Origin: Osedax frankpressi
Taxonomy: Eukaryota; Annelida; Polychaeta; Sabellida; Siboglinidae
NCBI GenBank assembly: GCA_964035775.1
Contig: OZ038314.1
Location: 18,823,025 to 18,887,024 of the forward strand
Direction: 5' to 3'
Length of the DNA: 64,000 bases
Shown: positions 16,801-33,600 of the stretch, piece by piece
Numbering within the stretch: the stretch's first letter is position 1
Layout of the letters: each line of letters starts with the position of its first letter
Translations under genes and position numbers: made by a program
The notes under the pieces: generated by a model
Told to the model about the DNA's origin: nothing
What the model saw: only the letters and a program-made list of their open reading frames with translations
Database searches by the model: none

Positions 16801-19800
16801 TTTACCTCACTGTTCATCAATACCTCATACCATCACCTTCACTTTACCTCACTGTTCATCAATACCTCATACCATCACCTTCACTTTACCTCACTGTTCA
16901 TCAATACCTCATACCATCACCTTCACTTTACCTCACTGTTCATCAATACCTCATACCATCACCTTCACTTTACCTCACTGTTCATCAATACCTCATACCA
17001 TCATCACCTTCACTTTACCTCACTGTTCATCAATACCTCATACCATCACCTTCACTTTACCTCACTGTTCATCAATACCTCATACCATCACCTTCACTTT
17101 ACCTCACTGTTCATCAATACCTCATACCATCACCTTCACTTTACCTCACTGTTCATCAATACCTCATACCATCACCTTCACTTTACCTCACTGTTCATCA
17201 ATACCTCATACCATCACCTTCACTTTACCTCACTGTTCATCAATACCTCATACCATCACCTTCACTTTACCTCACTGTTCATCAATACCTCATACCATCA
17301 CCTTCACTTTACCTCACTGTTCATCAATACCTCATACCATCACCTTCACTTTACCTCACTGTTCATCAATACCTCATACCATCACCTTCACTTTACCTCA
17401 CTGTTCATCAATACCTCATACCATCACCTTCACTTTACCTCACTCATCAATACCTCATACCATCACCTTCACTTTACCTCACTGTTCATCAATACCTCAT
17501 ACCATCACCTTCACTTTACCTCACTGTTCATCAATACCTCATACCATCACCTTCACTTTACCTCACTGTTCATCAATACCTCATACCATCACCTTCACTT
17601 TACCTCACTGTTCATCAATACCTCATACCATCACCTTCACTTTACCTCACTGTTCATCAATACCTCATACCATCACCTTCACCACTTTACCTCACTGTTC
17701 ATCAATACCTCATACCATCACCTTCACTTTACCTCACTGTTCATCAATACCTCATACCATCACCTTCACTTTACCTCACTGTTCATCAATACCTCATACC
17801 ATCACCTTCACTTTACCTCACTGTTCATCAATACCTCATACCATCACCTTCACTTTACCTCACTGTTCATCAATACCTCATACCATCACCTTCACTTTAC
17901 CTCACTGTTCATCAATACCTCATACCATCACCTTCACTTTACCTCACTGTTCATCAATACCTCATACCATCACCTTCACTTTACCTCACTGTTCATCAAT
18001 ACCTCATACCATCACCTTCACTTTACCTCACTGTTCATCAATACCTTCAATACCTCATACCATCACCTTCACTTTACCTCACTGTTCATCAATACCTCAT
18101 ACCATCACCTTCACTTTACCTCACTGTTCATCAATACCTCATACCATCACCTTCACTTTACCTCACTGTTCATCAATACCTCATACCATCACCTTCACTT
18201 TACCTCACTGTTCATCAATACCTCATACCATCATCACCTTCACTTTACCTCACTGTTCATCAATACCTCATACCATCACCTTCACTTTACCTCACTGTTC
18301 ATCAATACCTCATACCATCACACCTTCACTTTACCTCACTGTTCATCAATACCTCATACCATCACCTTCACTTTACCTCACTGTTCATCAATACCTCATA
18401 CCATCACCTTCACTTTACCTCACTGTTCATCAATACCTCATACCATCACCTTCACTTTACCTCACTGTTCATCAATACCTCATACCATCACCTTCACTTT
18501 ACCTCACTGTTCATCAATACCTCATACCATCACCTTCACTTTACCTCACTGTTCATCAATACCTCATACCATCACCTTCACTTTACCTCACTGTTCATCA
18601 ATACCTCATACCATCACCTTCACTTTACCTCACTGTTCATCAATACCTCATACCATCACCTTCACTTTACCTCACTGTTCATCAATACCTCATACCATCA
18701 CCTTCACTTTACCTCACTGTTCATCAATACCTCATACCATCACCTTCACTTTACCTCACTGTTCATCAATACCTCATACCATCATCCTTCACTTTACCTC
18801 ACTGTTCATCAATACCTCATACCATCACCTTCACTTTACCTCACTGTTCATCAATACCTCATACCATCATCACCTTCACTTTACCTCACTGTTCATCAAT
18901 ACCTCATACCATCATCCTTCACTTTACCTCACTGTTCATCAATACCTCATACCATCATCACCTTCACTTTACCTCACTGTTCATCAATACCTCATACCAT
19001 CATCACCTTCACTTTACCTCACTGTTCATCAATACCTCATACCATCATCACCTTCACTTTACCTCACTGTTCATCAATACCTCATACCATCACCTTCACT
19101 TTACCTCACTGTTCATCAATACCTCATACCATCACCTTCACTTTACCTCACTGTTCATCAATACCTCATACCATCACCTTCACTTTACCTCACTGTTCAT
19201 CAATACCTCATACCATCACCTTCACTTTACCTCACTGTTCATCAATACCTCATACCATCACCTTCACTTTACCTCACTGTTCATCAATACCTCATACCAT
19301 CACCTTCACTTTACCTCACTGTTCATCAATACCTCATACCATCACCTTCACTTTACCTCACTGTTCATCAATACCTCATACCATCACCTTCACTTTACCT
19401 CACTGTTCATCAATACCTCATACCATCACCTTCACTTTACCTCACTGTTCATCAATACCTCATACCATCACCTTCACTTTACCTCACTGTTCATCAATAC
19501 CTCATACCATCACCTTCACTTTACCTCACTGTTCATCAATACCTCATACCATCACACCTTCACTTTACCTCACTGTTCATCAATACCTCATACCATCACC
19601 TTCACTTTACCTCACTGTTCATCAATACCTCATACCATCACCTTCACTTTACCTCACTGTTCATCAATACCTCATACCATCACCTTCACTTTACCTCACT
19701 GTTCATCAATACCTCATACCATCACCTTCACTTTACCTCACTGTTCATCAATACCTCATACCATCACCTTCACTTTACCTCACTGTTCATCAATACCTCA

Positions 19801-22800
19801 TACCATCATCACTTCACTTTACCTCACTGTTCATCAATACCTCATACCATCATCACTTCACTTTACCTCACTGTTCATCAATACCTCATACCATCACCTT
19901 CACTTTACCTCACTGTTCATCAATACCTCATACCATCACCTTCACTTTACCTCACTGTTCATCAATACCTCATACCATCACCTTCACTTTACCTCACTGT
20001 TCATCAATACCTCATACCATCACCTTCACTTTACCTCACTGTTCATCAATACCTCATACCATCACCTTCACTTTACCTCACTGTTCATCAATACCTCATA
20101 CCATCATCACCTTCACTTTACCTCACCATACCATCACCTTCACTTTACCTCACTGTTCATCAATACCTCATACCATCACCTTCACTTTACCTCACTGTTC
20201 ATCAATACCTCATACCATCACCTTCACTTTACCTCACTGTTCATCAATACCTCATACCATCACCTTCACTTTACCTCACTGTTCATCAATACCTCATACC
20301 ATCACCTTCACTTTACCTCACTGTTCATCAATACCTCATACCATCACCTTCACTTTACCTCACTGTTCATCAATACCTCATACCATCACCTTCACTTTAC
20401 CTCACTGTTCATCAATACCTCATACCATCACCTTCACTTTACCTCACTGTTCATCAATACCTCATACCATCACCTTCACTTTACCTCACTGTTCATCAAT
20501 ACCTCATACCATCACCTTCACTTTACCTCACTGTTCATCAATACCTCATACCATCACCTTCACTTTACCTCACTGTTCATCAATACCTCATACCATCATC
20601 ACCTTCACTTTACCTCACTGTTCATCAATACCTCATACCATCATCACCTTCACTTTACCTCACTGTTCATCAATACCTCATACCATCACCTTCACTTTAC
20701 CTCACTGTTCATCAATACCTCATACCATCACCTTCACTTTACCTCACTGTTCATCAATACCTCATACCATCATCACCTTCACTTTACCTCACTGTTCATC
20801 AATACCTCATACCATCACCTTCACTTTACCTCACTGTTCATCAATACCTCATACCATCATCACCTTCACTTTACCTCACTGTTCATCAATACCTCATACC
20901 ATCACCTTCACTTTACCTCACTGTTCATCAATACCTCATACCATCACCTTCACTTTACCTCACTGTTCATCAATACCTCATACCATCATCACCTTCACTT
21001 TACCTCACTGTTCATCAATACCTCATACCATCACCTTCACTTTACCTCACTGTTCATCAATACCTCATACCATCACCTTCACTTTACCTCACTGTTCATC
21101 AATACCTCATACCATCACCTTCACTTTACCTCACTGTTCATCAATACCTCATACCATCACCTTCACTTTACCTCACTGTTCATCAATACCTCATACCATC
21201 ACCTTCACTTTACCTCACTGTTCATCAATACCTCATACCATCATCACCTTCACTTTACCTCACTGTTCATCAATACCTCATACCATCATCACCTTCACTT
21301 TACCTCACTGTTCATCAATACCTCATACCATCACCTTCACTTTACCTCACTGTTCATCAATACCTCATACCATCACCTTCACTTTACCTCACTGTTCATC
21401 AATACCTCATACCATCACCTTCACTTTACCTCACTGTTCATCAATACCTCATACCATCACCTTCACTTTACCTCACTGTTCATCAATACCTCATACCATC
21501 ACCTTCACTTTACCTCACTGTTCATCAATACCTCATACCATCATCACCTTCACTTTACCTCACTGTTCATCAATACCTCATACCATCACCTTCACTTTAC
21601 CTCACTGTTCATCAATACCTCATACATCATCACCTTCACTTTACCTCACTGTTCATCAATACCTCATACCATCACCTTCACTTTACCTCACTGTTCATCA
21701 ATACCTCATACCATCACCTTCACTTTACCTCACTGTTCATCAATACCTCATACCATCACCTTCACTTTACCTCACTGTTCATCAATACCTCATACCATCA
21801 CCTTCACTTTACCTCACTGTTCATCAATACCTCATACCATCATCACTTCACTTTACCTCACTGTTCATCAATACCTCATACCATCACCTTCACTTTACCT
21901 CACTGTTCATCAATACCTCATACCATCATCACCTTCACTTTACCTCACTGTTCATCAATACCTCATACCATCACCTTCACTTTACCTCACTGTTCATCAA
22001 TACCTCATACCATCATCACCTTCACTTTACCTCACTGTTCATCAATACCTCATACCATCACCTTCACTTTACCTCACTGTTCATCAATACCTCATACCAT
22101 CATCACCTTCACTTTACCTCACTGTTCATCAATACCTCATACCATCATCACTTCACTTTACCTCACTGTTCATCAATACCTCATACCATCACCTTCACTT
22201 TACCTCACTGTTCATCAATACCTCATACCATCACCTTCACTTTACCTCACTGTTCATCAATACCTCATACCATCATCACCTTCACTTTACCTCACTGTTC
22301 ATCAATACCTCATACCATCACCTTCACTTTACCTCACTGTTCATCAATACCTCATACCATCACCTTCACTTTACCTCACTGTTCATCAATACCTCATACC
22401 ATCACCTTCACTTTACCTCACTGTTCATCAATACCTCATACCATCACCTTCACTTTACCTCACTGTTCATCAATACCTCATACCATCACCTTCACTTTAC
22501 CTCACTGTTCATCAATACCTCATACCATCACCTTCACTTTACCTCACTGTTCATCAATACCTCATACCATCATCCTTCACTTTACCTCACTGTTCATCAA
22601 TACCTCATACCATCACCTTCACTTTACCTCACTGTTCATCAATACCTCATACCATCACCTTCACTTTACCTCACTGTTCATCAATACCTCATACCATCAC
22701 CTTCACTTTACCTCACTGTTCATCAATACCTCATACCATCACCTTCACTTTACCTCACTGTTCATCAATACCTCATACCATCACCTTCACTTTACCTCAC

Positions 22801-24600
22801 TGTTCATCAATACCTCATACCATCACCTTCACTTTACCTCACTGTTCATCAATACCTCATACCATCACCTTCACTTTACCTCACTGTTCATCAATACCTC
22901 ATACCATCACCTTCACTTTACCTCACTGTTCATCAATACCTCATACCATCACCTTCACTTTACCTCACTGTTCATCAATACCTCATACCATCACCTTCAC
23001 TTTACCTCACTGTTCATCAATACCTCATACCATCACCTTCACTTTACCTCACTGTTCATCAATACCTCATACCATCACCTTCACTTTACCTCACTGTTCA
23101 TCAATACCTCATACCATCACCTTCACTTTACCTCACTGTTCATCAATACCTCATACCATCACCTTCACTTTACCTCACTGTTCATCAATACCTCATACCA
23201 TCACCTTCACTTTACCTCACTGTTCATCAATACCTCATACCATCACCTTCACTTTACCTCACTGTTCATCAATACCTCATACCATCACCTTCACTTTACC
23301 TCACTGTTCATCAATACCTCATACCATCACCTTCACTTTACCTCACTGTTCATCAATACCTCATACCATCACCTTCACTTTACCTCACTGTTCATCAATA
23401 CCTCATACCACTCACCTTCACTTTACCTCACTGTTCATCAATACCTCATACCATCACCTTCACTTTACCTCACTGTTCATCAATACCTCATACCATCACC
23501 TTCACTTTACCTCACTGTTCATCAATACCTCATACCATCACCTTCACTTTACCTCACTGTTCATCAATACCTCATACCATCACCTTCACTTTACCTCACT
23601 GTTCATCAATACCTCATACCATCACCTTCACTTTACCTCACTGTTCATCAATACCTCATACCATCACCTTCACTTTACCTCACTGTTCATCAATACCTCA
23701 TACCATCACCTTCACTTTACCTCACTGTTCATCAATACCTCATACCATCACCTTCACTTTACCTCACTGTTCATCAATACCTCATACCATCATCACCTTC
23801 ACTTTACCTCACTGTTCATCAATACCTCATACCATCACCTTCACTTTACCTCACTGTTCATCAATACCTCATACCATCACACCTTCACTTTACCTCACTG
23901 TTCATCAATACCTCATACCATCACCTTCACTTTACCTCACTGTTCATCAATACCTCATACCATCATCACCTTCACTTTACCTCACTGTTCATCAATACCT
24001 CATACCATCACCTTCACTTTACCTCACTGTTCATCAATACCTCATACCATCACCTTCACTTTACCTCACTGTTCATCAATACCTCATACCATCATCACCT
24101 TCACTTTACCTCACTGTTCATCAATACCTCATACCATCACCTTCACTTTACCTCACTGTTCATCAATACCTCATACCATCACCTTCACTTTACCTCACTG
24201 TTCATCAATACCTCATACCATCACCTTCACTTTACCTCACTGTTCATCAATACCTCATACCATCACCTTCACTTTACCTCACTGTTCATCAATACCTCAT
24301 ACCATCACCTTCACTTTACCTCACTGTTCATCAATACCTCATACCATCATCACCTTCACTTTACCTCACTGTTCATCAATACCTCATACCATCACCTTCA
24401 CTTTACCTCACTGTTCATCAATACCTCATACCATCACCTTCACTTTACCTCACTGTTCATCAATACCTCATACCATCACCTTCACTTTACCTCACTGTTC
24501 ATCAATACCTCATACCATCACCTTCACTTTACCTCACTGTTCATCAATACCTCATACCATCACCTTCACTTTACCTCACTGTTCATCAATACCTCATACC
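13886..24600 (+). repeat. Satellite zone B: near-identical 42-mers with fractional-length units
   Basis: Long runs of the same 42-bp unit, in which I saw almost no base substitutions. It does have small length changes that are not multiples of three: CATCACACC (about 14,187, 14,483, 18,316, 19,549, 23,876), CATCATCC (about 14,738, 18,780, 18,910, 22,570) and CATCATCACTT (about 19,806, 19,846, 21,838, 22,145). There are also abrupt joins near 16,278, 17,443, 17,683, 18,044 and 20,125. The fractional units fall between the 42- and 45-bp forms. This could be a young expansion, but it looks more like an averaged consensus from misplaced reads. Confidence 0.75.
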
Positions 24601-27600
24601 ATCATCACCTTCACTTTACCTCACTGTTCATCAATACCTCATATCATCATCACCTTCACTTTACCTCACTGTTCATCAATACCTCATACCATCACCTTCA
24701 CTTTACCTCACTGTTCATCAATACCTCATACCATCACCTTCACTTTACCTCACTGTTCATCAATACCTCATACCATCATCACCTTCACTTTACCTCACTG
24801 TTCATCAATACCTCATACCATCACCACCTTCACTTTACCTCACTGTTCATCAATACCTCATACCATCATCACCTTCACTTTACCTCACTGTTCATCAATA
24901 CCTCATACCATCATCACCTTCACTTTACCTCACTGTTCATCAATACCTCATACCATCACCTTCACTTTACCTCACTGTTCATCAATACCTCATACCATCA
25001 CCTTCTCTTTACCTCACTGTTCATCAATACCTCATACCATCATCACCTTCACTTTACCTCACTGTTCATCAATACCTCATACCATCACCTTCACTTTACC
25101 TCACTGTTCATCAATACCTCATACCATCACCTTCACTTTACCTCACTGTTCATCAATACCTCATACCATCATCACCTTCACTTTACCTCACTGTTCATCA
25201 ATACCTCATACCATCATCACCTTCACTTTACCTCACTGTTCATCAATACCTCATACCATCATCACCTTCACTTTACCTCACTGTTCATCAATACCTCATA
25301 CCATCACCTTCACTTTACCTCACTGTTCATCAATACCTCATACCATCACCTTCACTTTACCTCACTGTTCATCAATACCTCATACCATCACCTTCACTTT
25401 ACCTCACTGTTCATCAATACCTCATACCATCATCACCTTCACTTTACCTCACTGTTCATCAATACCTCATACCATCATCACCTTCACTTTACCTCACTGT
25501 TCATCAATACCTCATACCATCACCTTCACTTTACCTCACTGTTCATCAATACCTCATACCATCATCACCTTCACTTTACCTCACTGTTCATCAATACCTC
25601 ATACCATCACCTTCACTTTACCTCACTGTTCATCAATACCTCATACCATCATCACCTTCACTTTACCTCACTGTTCATCAATACATCATACCATCACCTT
25701 CACTTTACCTCACTGTTCATCAATACCTCATACCATCATCACCTTCACTTTACCTCACTGTTCATCAATACCTCATACCATCACCTTCACTTTACCTCAC
25801 TGTTCATCAATACCTCATACCATCACCACCTTCACTTTACCTCACTGTTCATCAATACCTCATACCATCACCTTCACTTTACCTCACTGTTCATCAATAC
25901 CTCATACCATCATCACCTTCACTTTACCTCACTGTTCATCAATACCTCATACCATCACCTTCACTTTACCTCACTGTTCATCAATACCTCATACCATCAC
26001 CACCTTCACTTTACCTCACAGTTCATCAATACCTCATACCATCACCTTCACTTTACCTCACTGTTCATCAATACCTCATACCATCACCACCTTCACTTTA
26101 CCTCACTGTTCATCAATACCTCATACCATCACCTTCACTTTACCTCACTGTTCATCAATACCTCATACCATCACCTTCACTTTACCTCACTGTTCATCAA
26201 TACCTCATACCATCATCACCTTCACTTTACCTCACTGTTCATCAATACCTCATACCATCACCTTCACTTTACCTCACTGTTCATCAATACCTCATACCAC
26301 CATCACCTTCACTTTACCTCACTGTTCATCAATACCTCATACCATCACCTTCACTTTACCTCACTGTTCATCAATACCTCATACCATCATCACCTTCACT
26401 TTACCTCACTGTTCATCAATACCTCATACCATCACCTTCACTTTACCTCACTGTTCATCAATACCTCATACCATCACCTTCACTTTACCTCACTGTTCAT
26501 CAATACCTCATACCATCATCACCTTCACTTTACCTCACTGTTCATCAATACCTCATACCATCACCTTCACTTTACCTCACTGTTCATCAATACCTCATAC
26601 CATCACCTTCACTTTACCTCACTGTTCATCAATACCTCATACCATCACCTTCACTTTACCTCACTGTTCATCAATACCTCATACCATCACCTTCACTTTA
26701 CCTCACTGTTCATCAATACCTCATACCATCACCTTCACTTTACCTCACTGTTCATCAATACCTCATACCATCACCTTCACTTTACCTCACTGTTCATCAA
26801 TACCTCATACCATCACCACCTTCACTTTACCTCACTGTTCATCAATACCTCATACCATCACCTTCACTTTACCTCACTGTTCATCAATACCTCATACCAT
26901 CATCACCTTCACTTTACCTCACTGTTCATCAATACCTCATACCATCATCACCTTCACTTTACCTCACTGTTCATCAATACCTCATATCATCACCTTCACT
27001 TTACCTCACTGTTCATCAATACCTCATACCATCATCACCTTCACTTTACCTCACTGTTCATCAATACCTCATACCATCATCACCTTCACTTTACCTCACT
27101 GTTCATCAATACCTCATACCATCATCACCTTCACTTTACCTCACTGTTCATCAATACCTCATACCATCATCTTCACTTTACCTCACTGTTCATCAATACC
27201 TCATACCATCATCACCTTCACTTTACCTCACTGTTCATCAATACCTCATACCATCACCTTCACTTTACCTCACTGTTCATCAATACCTCATACCACCACA
27301 TTCACTTTACCTCACTGTTCATTAATACCTCATACCATCACCTTCACTTTACCTCACTGTTCATCAATACCTCATACCATCACCTTCACTTTACCTCACT
27401 GTTCATCAATACCTCATACCATCACCTTCACTTTACCTCACTGTTCATCAATACCTCATACCACCACATTCACTTTACCTCACTGTTCATCAATACCTCA
27501 TACCATCATCACCTTCACTTTACCTCACTGTTCATCAATACCTCATACCATCATCACCTTCACTTTACCTCACTGTTCATCAATACCTCATACCATCACC

Positions 27601-30600
27601 TTCACTTTACCTCACTGTTCATCAATACCTCATACCATCATCATCTTCACATTACCTCACTGTTCATCAATATCTCATACCATCACCACCTTCACTTTAC
27701 CTCACTGTTCATCAATACCTCATACCATCATCACCTTCACTTTACCTCACTGTTCATCAATACCTCATACCATAACCTTCACTTTACCTCACTGTTCATC
27801 AATACCTCATACCATCACCTTCACTTTACCTCACTGTTCATCAATACCTCATACCATCATCACCTTCACTTTACCTCACTGTTCATCAATACCTCATACC
27901 ATCATCACCTTCACTTTACCTCACTGTTCATCAATACCTCATACCATCACCACCTTCACTTTACCTCACTGTTCATCAATACCTCATACCATCACCACCT
28001 TCACTTTACCTCACTGTTCATCAATACCTCATACCATCATCACCTTCACTTTACCTCACTGTTCATCAATACCTCATACCATCACCTTCACTTTACCTCA
28101 CTGTTCATCAATACCTCATACCATCACCTTCACTTTACCTCACTGTTCATCAATACCTCATACCATCACCTTCACTTTACCTCACTGTTCATCAATACCT
28201 CATACCATCACCTTCACTTTACCTCACTGTTCATCAATACCTCATACCATCACCTTCACTTTACCTCACTGTTCATCAATACCTCATACCATCACCTTCA
28301 CTTTACCTCACTGTTCATCAATACCTCATACCATTACCTTCACTTTACCTCACTGTTCATCAATACCTCATACCATCATCACCTTCACTTTACCTCACTG
28401 TTCATCAATACCTCATACCATCATCACCATCACTTTACCTCACTGTTCATCAATACCTCATAACATCATCACCTTCACTTTACCTCACTGTTCATCAATA
28501 CCTCATACCATCACCTTCACTTTACCTCACTGTTCATCAATACCTCATACCATCATCATCTTCACTTTACCTCACTGTTCATCAATACCTCATACCATCA
28601 CCTTCACTTTACCTCACTGTTCATCAATACCTCATATCATCACCTTCACTTTACCTCACTGTTCATCAATACCTCATACCATCATCACCTTCACTTTACC
28701 TCACTGTTCATCAATACCTCATATCATCACCTTCACTTTACCTCACTGTTCATCAATACCTCATACCATCATCACCTTCACTTTACCTCACTGTTCATCA
28801 ATACCTCATACCATCACCTTCACTTTACCTCACTGTTCATCAATACCTCATACCATCACCTTCACTTTACCTCACTGTTCATCAATACCTCATACCATCA
28901 CCTTCACTTTACCTCACTGTTCATCAATACCTCATACCATCACCTTCACTTTACCTCACTGTTCATCAATATCTCATACCATCACCACCTTCACTTTACC
29001 TCACTGTTCATCAATACCTCATACCATCATCACCTTCACTTTACCTCACTGTTCATCAATACCTCATACCATCACCTTCACTTTACCTCACTGTTCATCA
29101 ATACCTCATACCATCATCACCTTCACTTTACCTCACTGTTCATCAATACCTCATACCATCATCACCTTCACTTTACCTCACTGTTCATCAATACCTCATA
29201 CCATCACCTTCACTTTACCTCACTGTTCATCAATACCTCATACCATCACCTTCACTTTACCTCACTGTTCATCAATACCTCATACCATCACCTTCACTTT
29301 ACCTCACTGTTCATCAATACCTCATACCATCATCTTCACTTTACCTCACTGTTCATCAATACCTCATACCATCATCACCTTCACTTTACCTCACTGTTCA
29401 TCAATACCTCATACCATCACCTTCACTTTACCTCACTGTTCATCAATACCTCATACCATCACCACCTTCACTTTACCTCACTGTTCATCAATACCTCATA
29501 CCATCATCACCTTCACTTTACCTCACTGTTCATCAATACCTCATACCATCATCACCTTCACTTTACCTCACTGTTCATCAATACCTCATACCATCATCAC
29601 CTTCACTTTACCTCACTGTTCATCAATACCTCATACCATCATCACCTTCACTTTACCTCACTGTTCATCAATACCTCATACCATCACCTTCACTTTACCT
29701 CACTGTTCATCAATACCTCATACCATCACCTTCACTTTACCTCACTGTTCATCAATACCTCATACCATCATCACCTTCACTTTACCTCACTGTTCATCAA
29801 TACCTCATACCATCATCACCTTCACTTTACCTCACTGTTCATCAATACCTCATACCATCACCACCTTCACTTTACCTCACTGTTCATCAATACCTCATAC
29901 CATCATCACCTTCACTTTACCTCACTGTTCATCAATACCTCATACCATCACCACCTTCACTTTACTTCACTGTTCATCAATACCTCATACCATCATCACC
30001 TTCACTTTACCTCACTGATCATCAATACCTCATACCATCACCTTCACTTTACCTCACTGTTCATCAATACCTCATACCATCATCACCTTCACTTTACCTC
30101 ACTGTTCATCAATACCTCATACCATCACCTTCACTTTACCTCACTGTTCATTAATACCTCATACCATCATCACCTTCACTTTACCTCACTGTTCATCAAT
30201 ACCTCATACCATCACCTTCACTTTACCTCACTGTTCATCAATACCTCATACCATCACCTTCACTTTACCTCACTGTTCATCAATACCTCATACCATCATC
30301 ACCTTCACTTTACCTCACTGTTCATCAATACCTCATACCATCACCTTCACTTTACCTCACTGTTCATCAATACCTCATACCATCACCTTCACTTTACCTC
30401 ACTGTTCATCAATACCTCATACCATCACCTTCACTTTACCTCACTGTTCATCAATACCTCATACCATCACCTTCACTTTACCTCACTGTTCATCAATACC
30501 TCATACCATCACCTTCACTTTACCTCACTGTTCATCAATACCTCATACCATCACCTTCACTTTACCTCACTGTTCATCAATACCTCATACCATCACCTTC

Positions 30601-33600
30601 ACTTTACCTCACTGTTCATCAATACCTCATACCATCACCTTCACTTTACCTCACTGTTCATCAATACCTCATACCATCACCTTCACTTTACCTCACTGTT
30701 CATCAATACCTCATACCATCACCTTCACTTTACCTCACTGTTCATCAATACCTCATACCATCATCACCTTCACTTTACCTCACTGTTCATCAATACCTCA
30801 TTCCATCACCTTCACTTTACCTCACTGTTCATCAATACCTCATACCATTACCTTCACTTTACCTCACTGTTCATCAATACCTCATACCATCACCTTCACT
30901 TTACCTCACTGTTCATCAATACCTCATACCACCATTACCTTCACTTTACCTCACTGTTCATCAATACCTCATATCACCATCACCTTCACTTTACCTCACT
31001 GTTCATCAATACCTCATACCATCACCTTCACTTTACCTCACTGTTCATCAATACCTCATACCATCATCACCTTCACTTTACCTCACTGTTCATCAATACC
31101 TCATACCATCACCTTCACTTTACCTCACTGTTCATCAATACCTCATACCATCATCACCTTCACTTTACCTCACTGTTCATCAATACCTCATACCATCATC
31201 ACCTTCACTTTACCTCACTGTTCATCAATACCTCATACCATCACCTTCACTTTACCTCACTGTTCATCAATACCTCATACCATCATCACCTTCACTTTAC
31301 CTCACTGTTCATCAATACCTCATACCATCACCACCTTCACTTTATCTCACTGTTCATCAATACCTCATACCATCACCTTCACTTTACCTCACTGTTCATC
31401 AATACCTCATACCATCACCTTCACTTTACCTCACTGTTCATCAATACCTCATACCATCACCTTCACTTTACCTCACTGTTCATCAATACCTCATACCATC
31501 ATCACCTTCACTTTACCTCACTGTTCATCAATACCTCATACCATCACCTTCACTTTACCTCACTGTTCATCAATACCTCATACCATCACCTTCACTTTAC
31601 CTCACTGTTCATCAATACCTCATACCACCATCACCTTCACTTTACCTCACTGTTCATCAATACCTCATACCATCACCTTCACTTTACCTCACTGTTCATC
31701 AATACCTCATACCATCACCTTCACTTTATCTCACTGTTCATCAATACCTCATCATCACCTTCACTTTACCTCACTGTTCATCAATACCTCATACCATCAT
31801 CACCTTCACTTTACCTCACTGTTCATCAATACCTCATACCATCATCACCTTCACTTTACCTCACTGTTCATCAATACCTCATACCATCACCTTCACTTTA
31901 CCTCACTGTTCATCAATACCTCATATCATCACCTTCACTTTACCTCACTGTTCATCAATACCTCATACCATCATCACCTTCACTTTACCTCACTGTTCAT
32001 CAATACCTCATACCATCATCACCTTCACTTTACCTCACTGTTCATCAATACCTCATACCATCACCTTCACTTTACCTCACTGTTCATCAATACCTCATAC
32101 CATCATCACCTTCACTTTACCTCACTGTTCATCAATACCTCATACCATCATCACCTTCACTTTACCTCACTGTTCATCAATACCTCATACCATCATCACC
32201 TTCACTTTACCTCACTGTTCATCAATACCTCATACCATCATAACCTTCACTTTACCTCACTGTTCATCAATACCTCATACCATTACCTTCACTTTACCTC
32301 ACTGTTCATCAATACCTCATACCATCATCACCTTCACTTTACCTCACTGTTCATCAATACCTCATACCATCATCACCTTCACTTTACCTCACTGTTCATC
32401 AATACCTCATACCATCACCTTCACTTTACCTCACTGTTCATCAATACCTCATACCATCATCTTCACTTTACCTCACTGTTCATCAATACCTCATACCATC
32501 ATCACCTTCACTTTACCTCACTGTTCATCAATACCTCATACCATCACCTTCACTTTACCTCACTGTTCATCAATACCTCATACCATCATCACCTTCACTT
32601 TACCTCACTGTTCATCAATACCTCATACCATCATCACCTTTACTTTACCTCACTGTTCATCAATACCTCATACCATCACCTTCACTTTACCTCACTGTTC
32701 ATCAATACCTCATACCATCATCACCTTCACTTTACCTCACTGTTCATCAATACCTCATATCACCATCACCTTCACTTTACCTCACTGTTCATCAATACCT
32801 CATATCATCACCTTCACTTTACCTCACTGTTCATCAATACCTCATACCATCACCTTCACTTTACCTCACTGTTCATCAATACCTCATATCATCACCTTCA
32901 CTTTACCTCAATGTTCATCAATACCTCATCATCACCTTCACTTTACCTCACTGTTCATCAATACCTCATACCATCACCTTCACTTTACCTCATTGTTCAT
33001 CAATACCTCATACCATCATCACCTTCACTTTACCCCACTGTTCATCAATACCTCATACCATCATCACCTTCACTTTACCTCACTGTTCATCAATACCTCA
33101 TACCATCATCACCTTCACTTTACCTCACTGTTCATCAATACCTCATACCATCACCTTCACTTTACCCCACTGTTCATCAATACCTCATACCATCATCACC
33201 TTCAATTTACCTCACTGTTCATCAATACCTCATACCATCATCACCTTCACTTTACCTCACTGTTCATCAATACCTCATACCATCACCTTCACTTTACCTC
33301 ACTGTTCATCAATACCTCATACCATCACCTTCACTTTACCTCACTGTTCATCAATACCTCATACCATCACCTTCACTTTACCTCACTGTTCATCAATACC
33401 TCATACCATCACCTTCACTTTACCTCACTGTTCATCAATACCTCATCATCACCTTCACTTTACCTCAATGTTCATCAATACCTCATACCATCATCTTCAC
33501 TTTACCTCACTGTTCATCAATACCTCATACCATCACCTTCACTTTACCTCACTGTTCATCAATACCTCATCATCACCTTCACTTTACCTCACTGTTCATC

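Noticed and set aside
13233-28463. A 5,076-residue open frame on +
   Set aside because: It slides through all three frames of the same satellite at small indels without meeting a stop, which shows that openness is not due to coding constraint.
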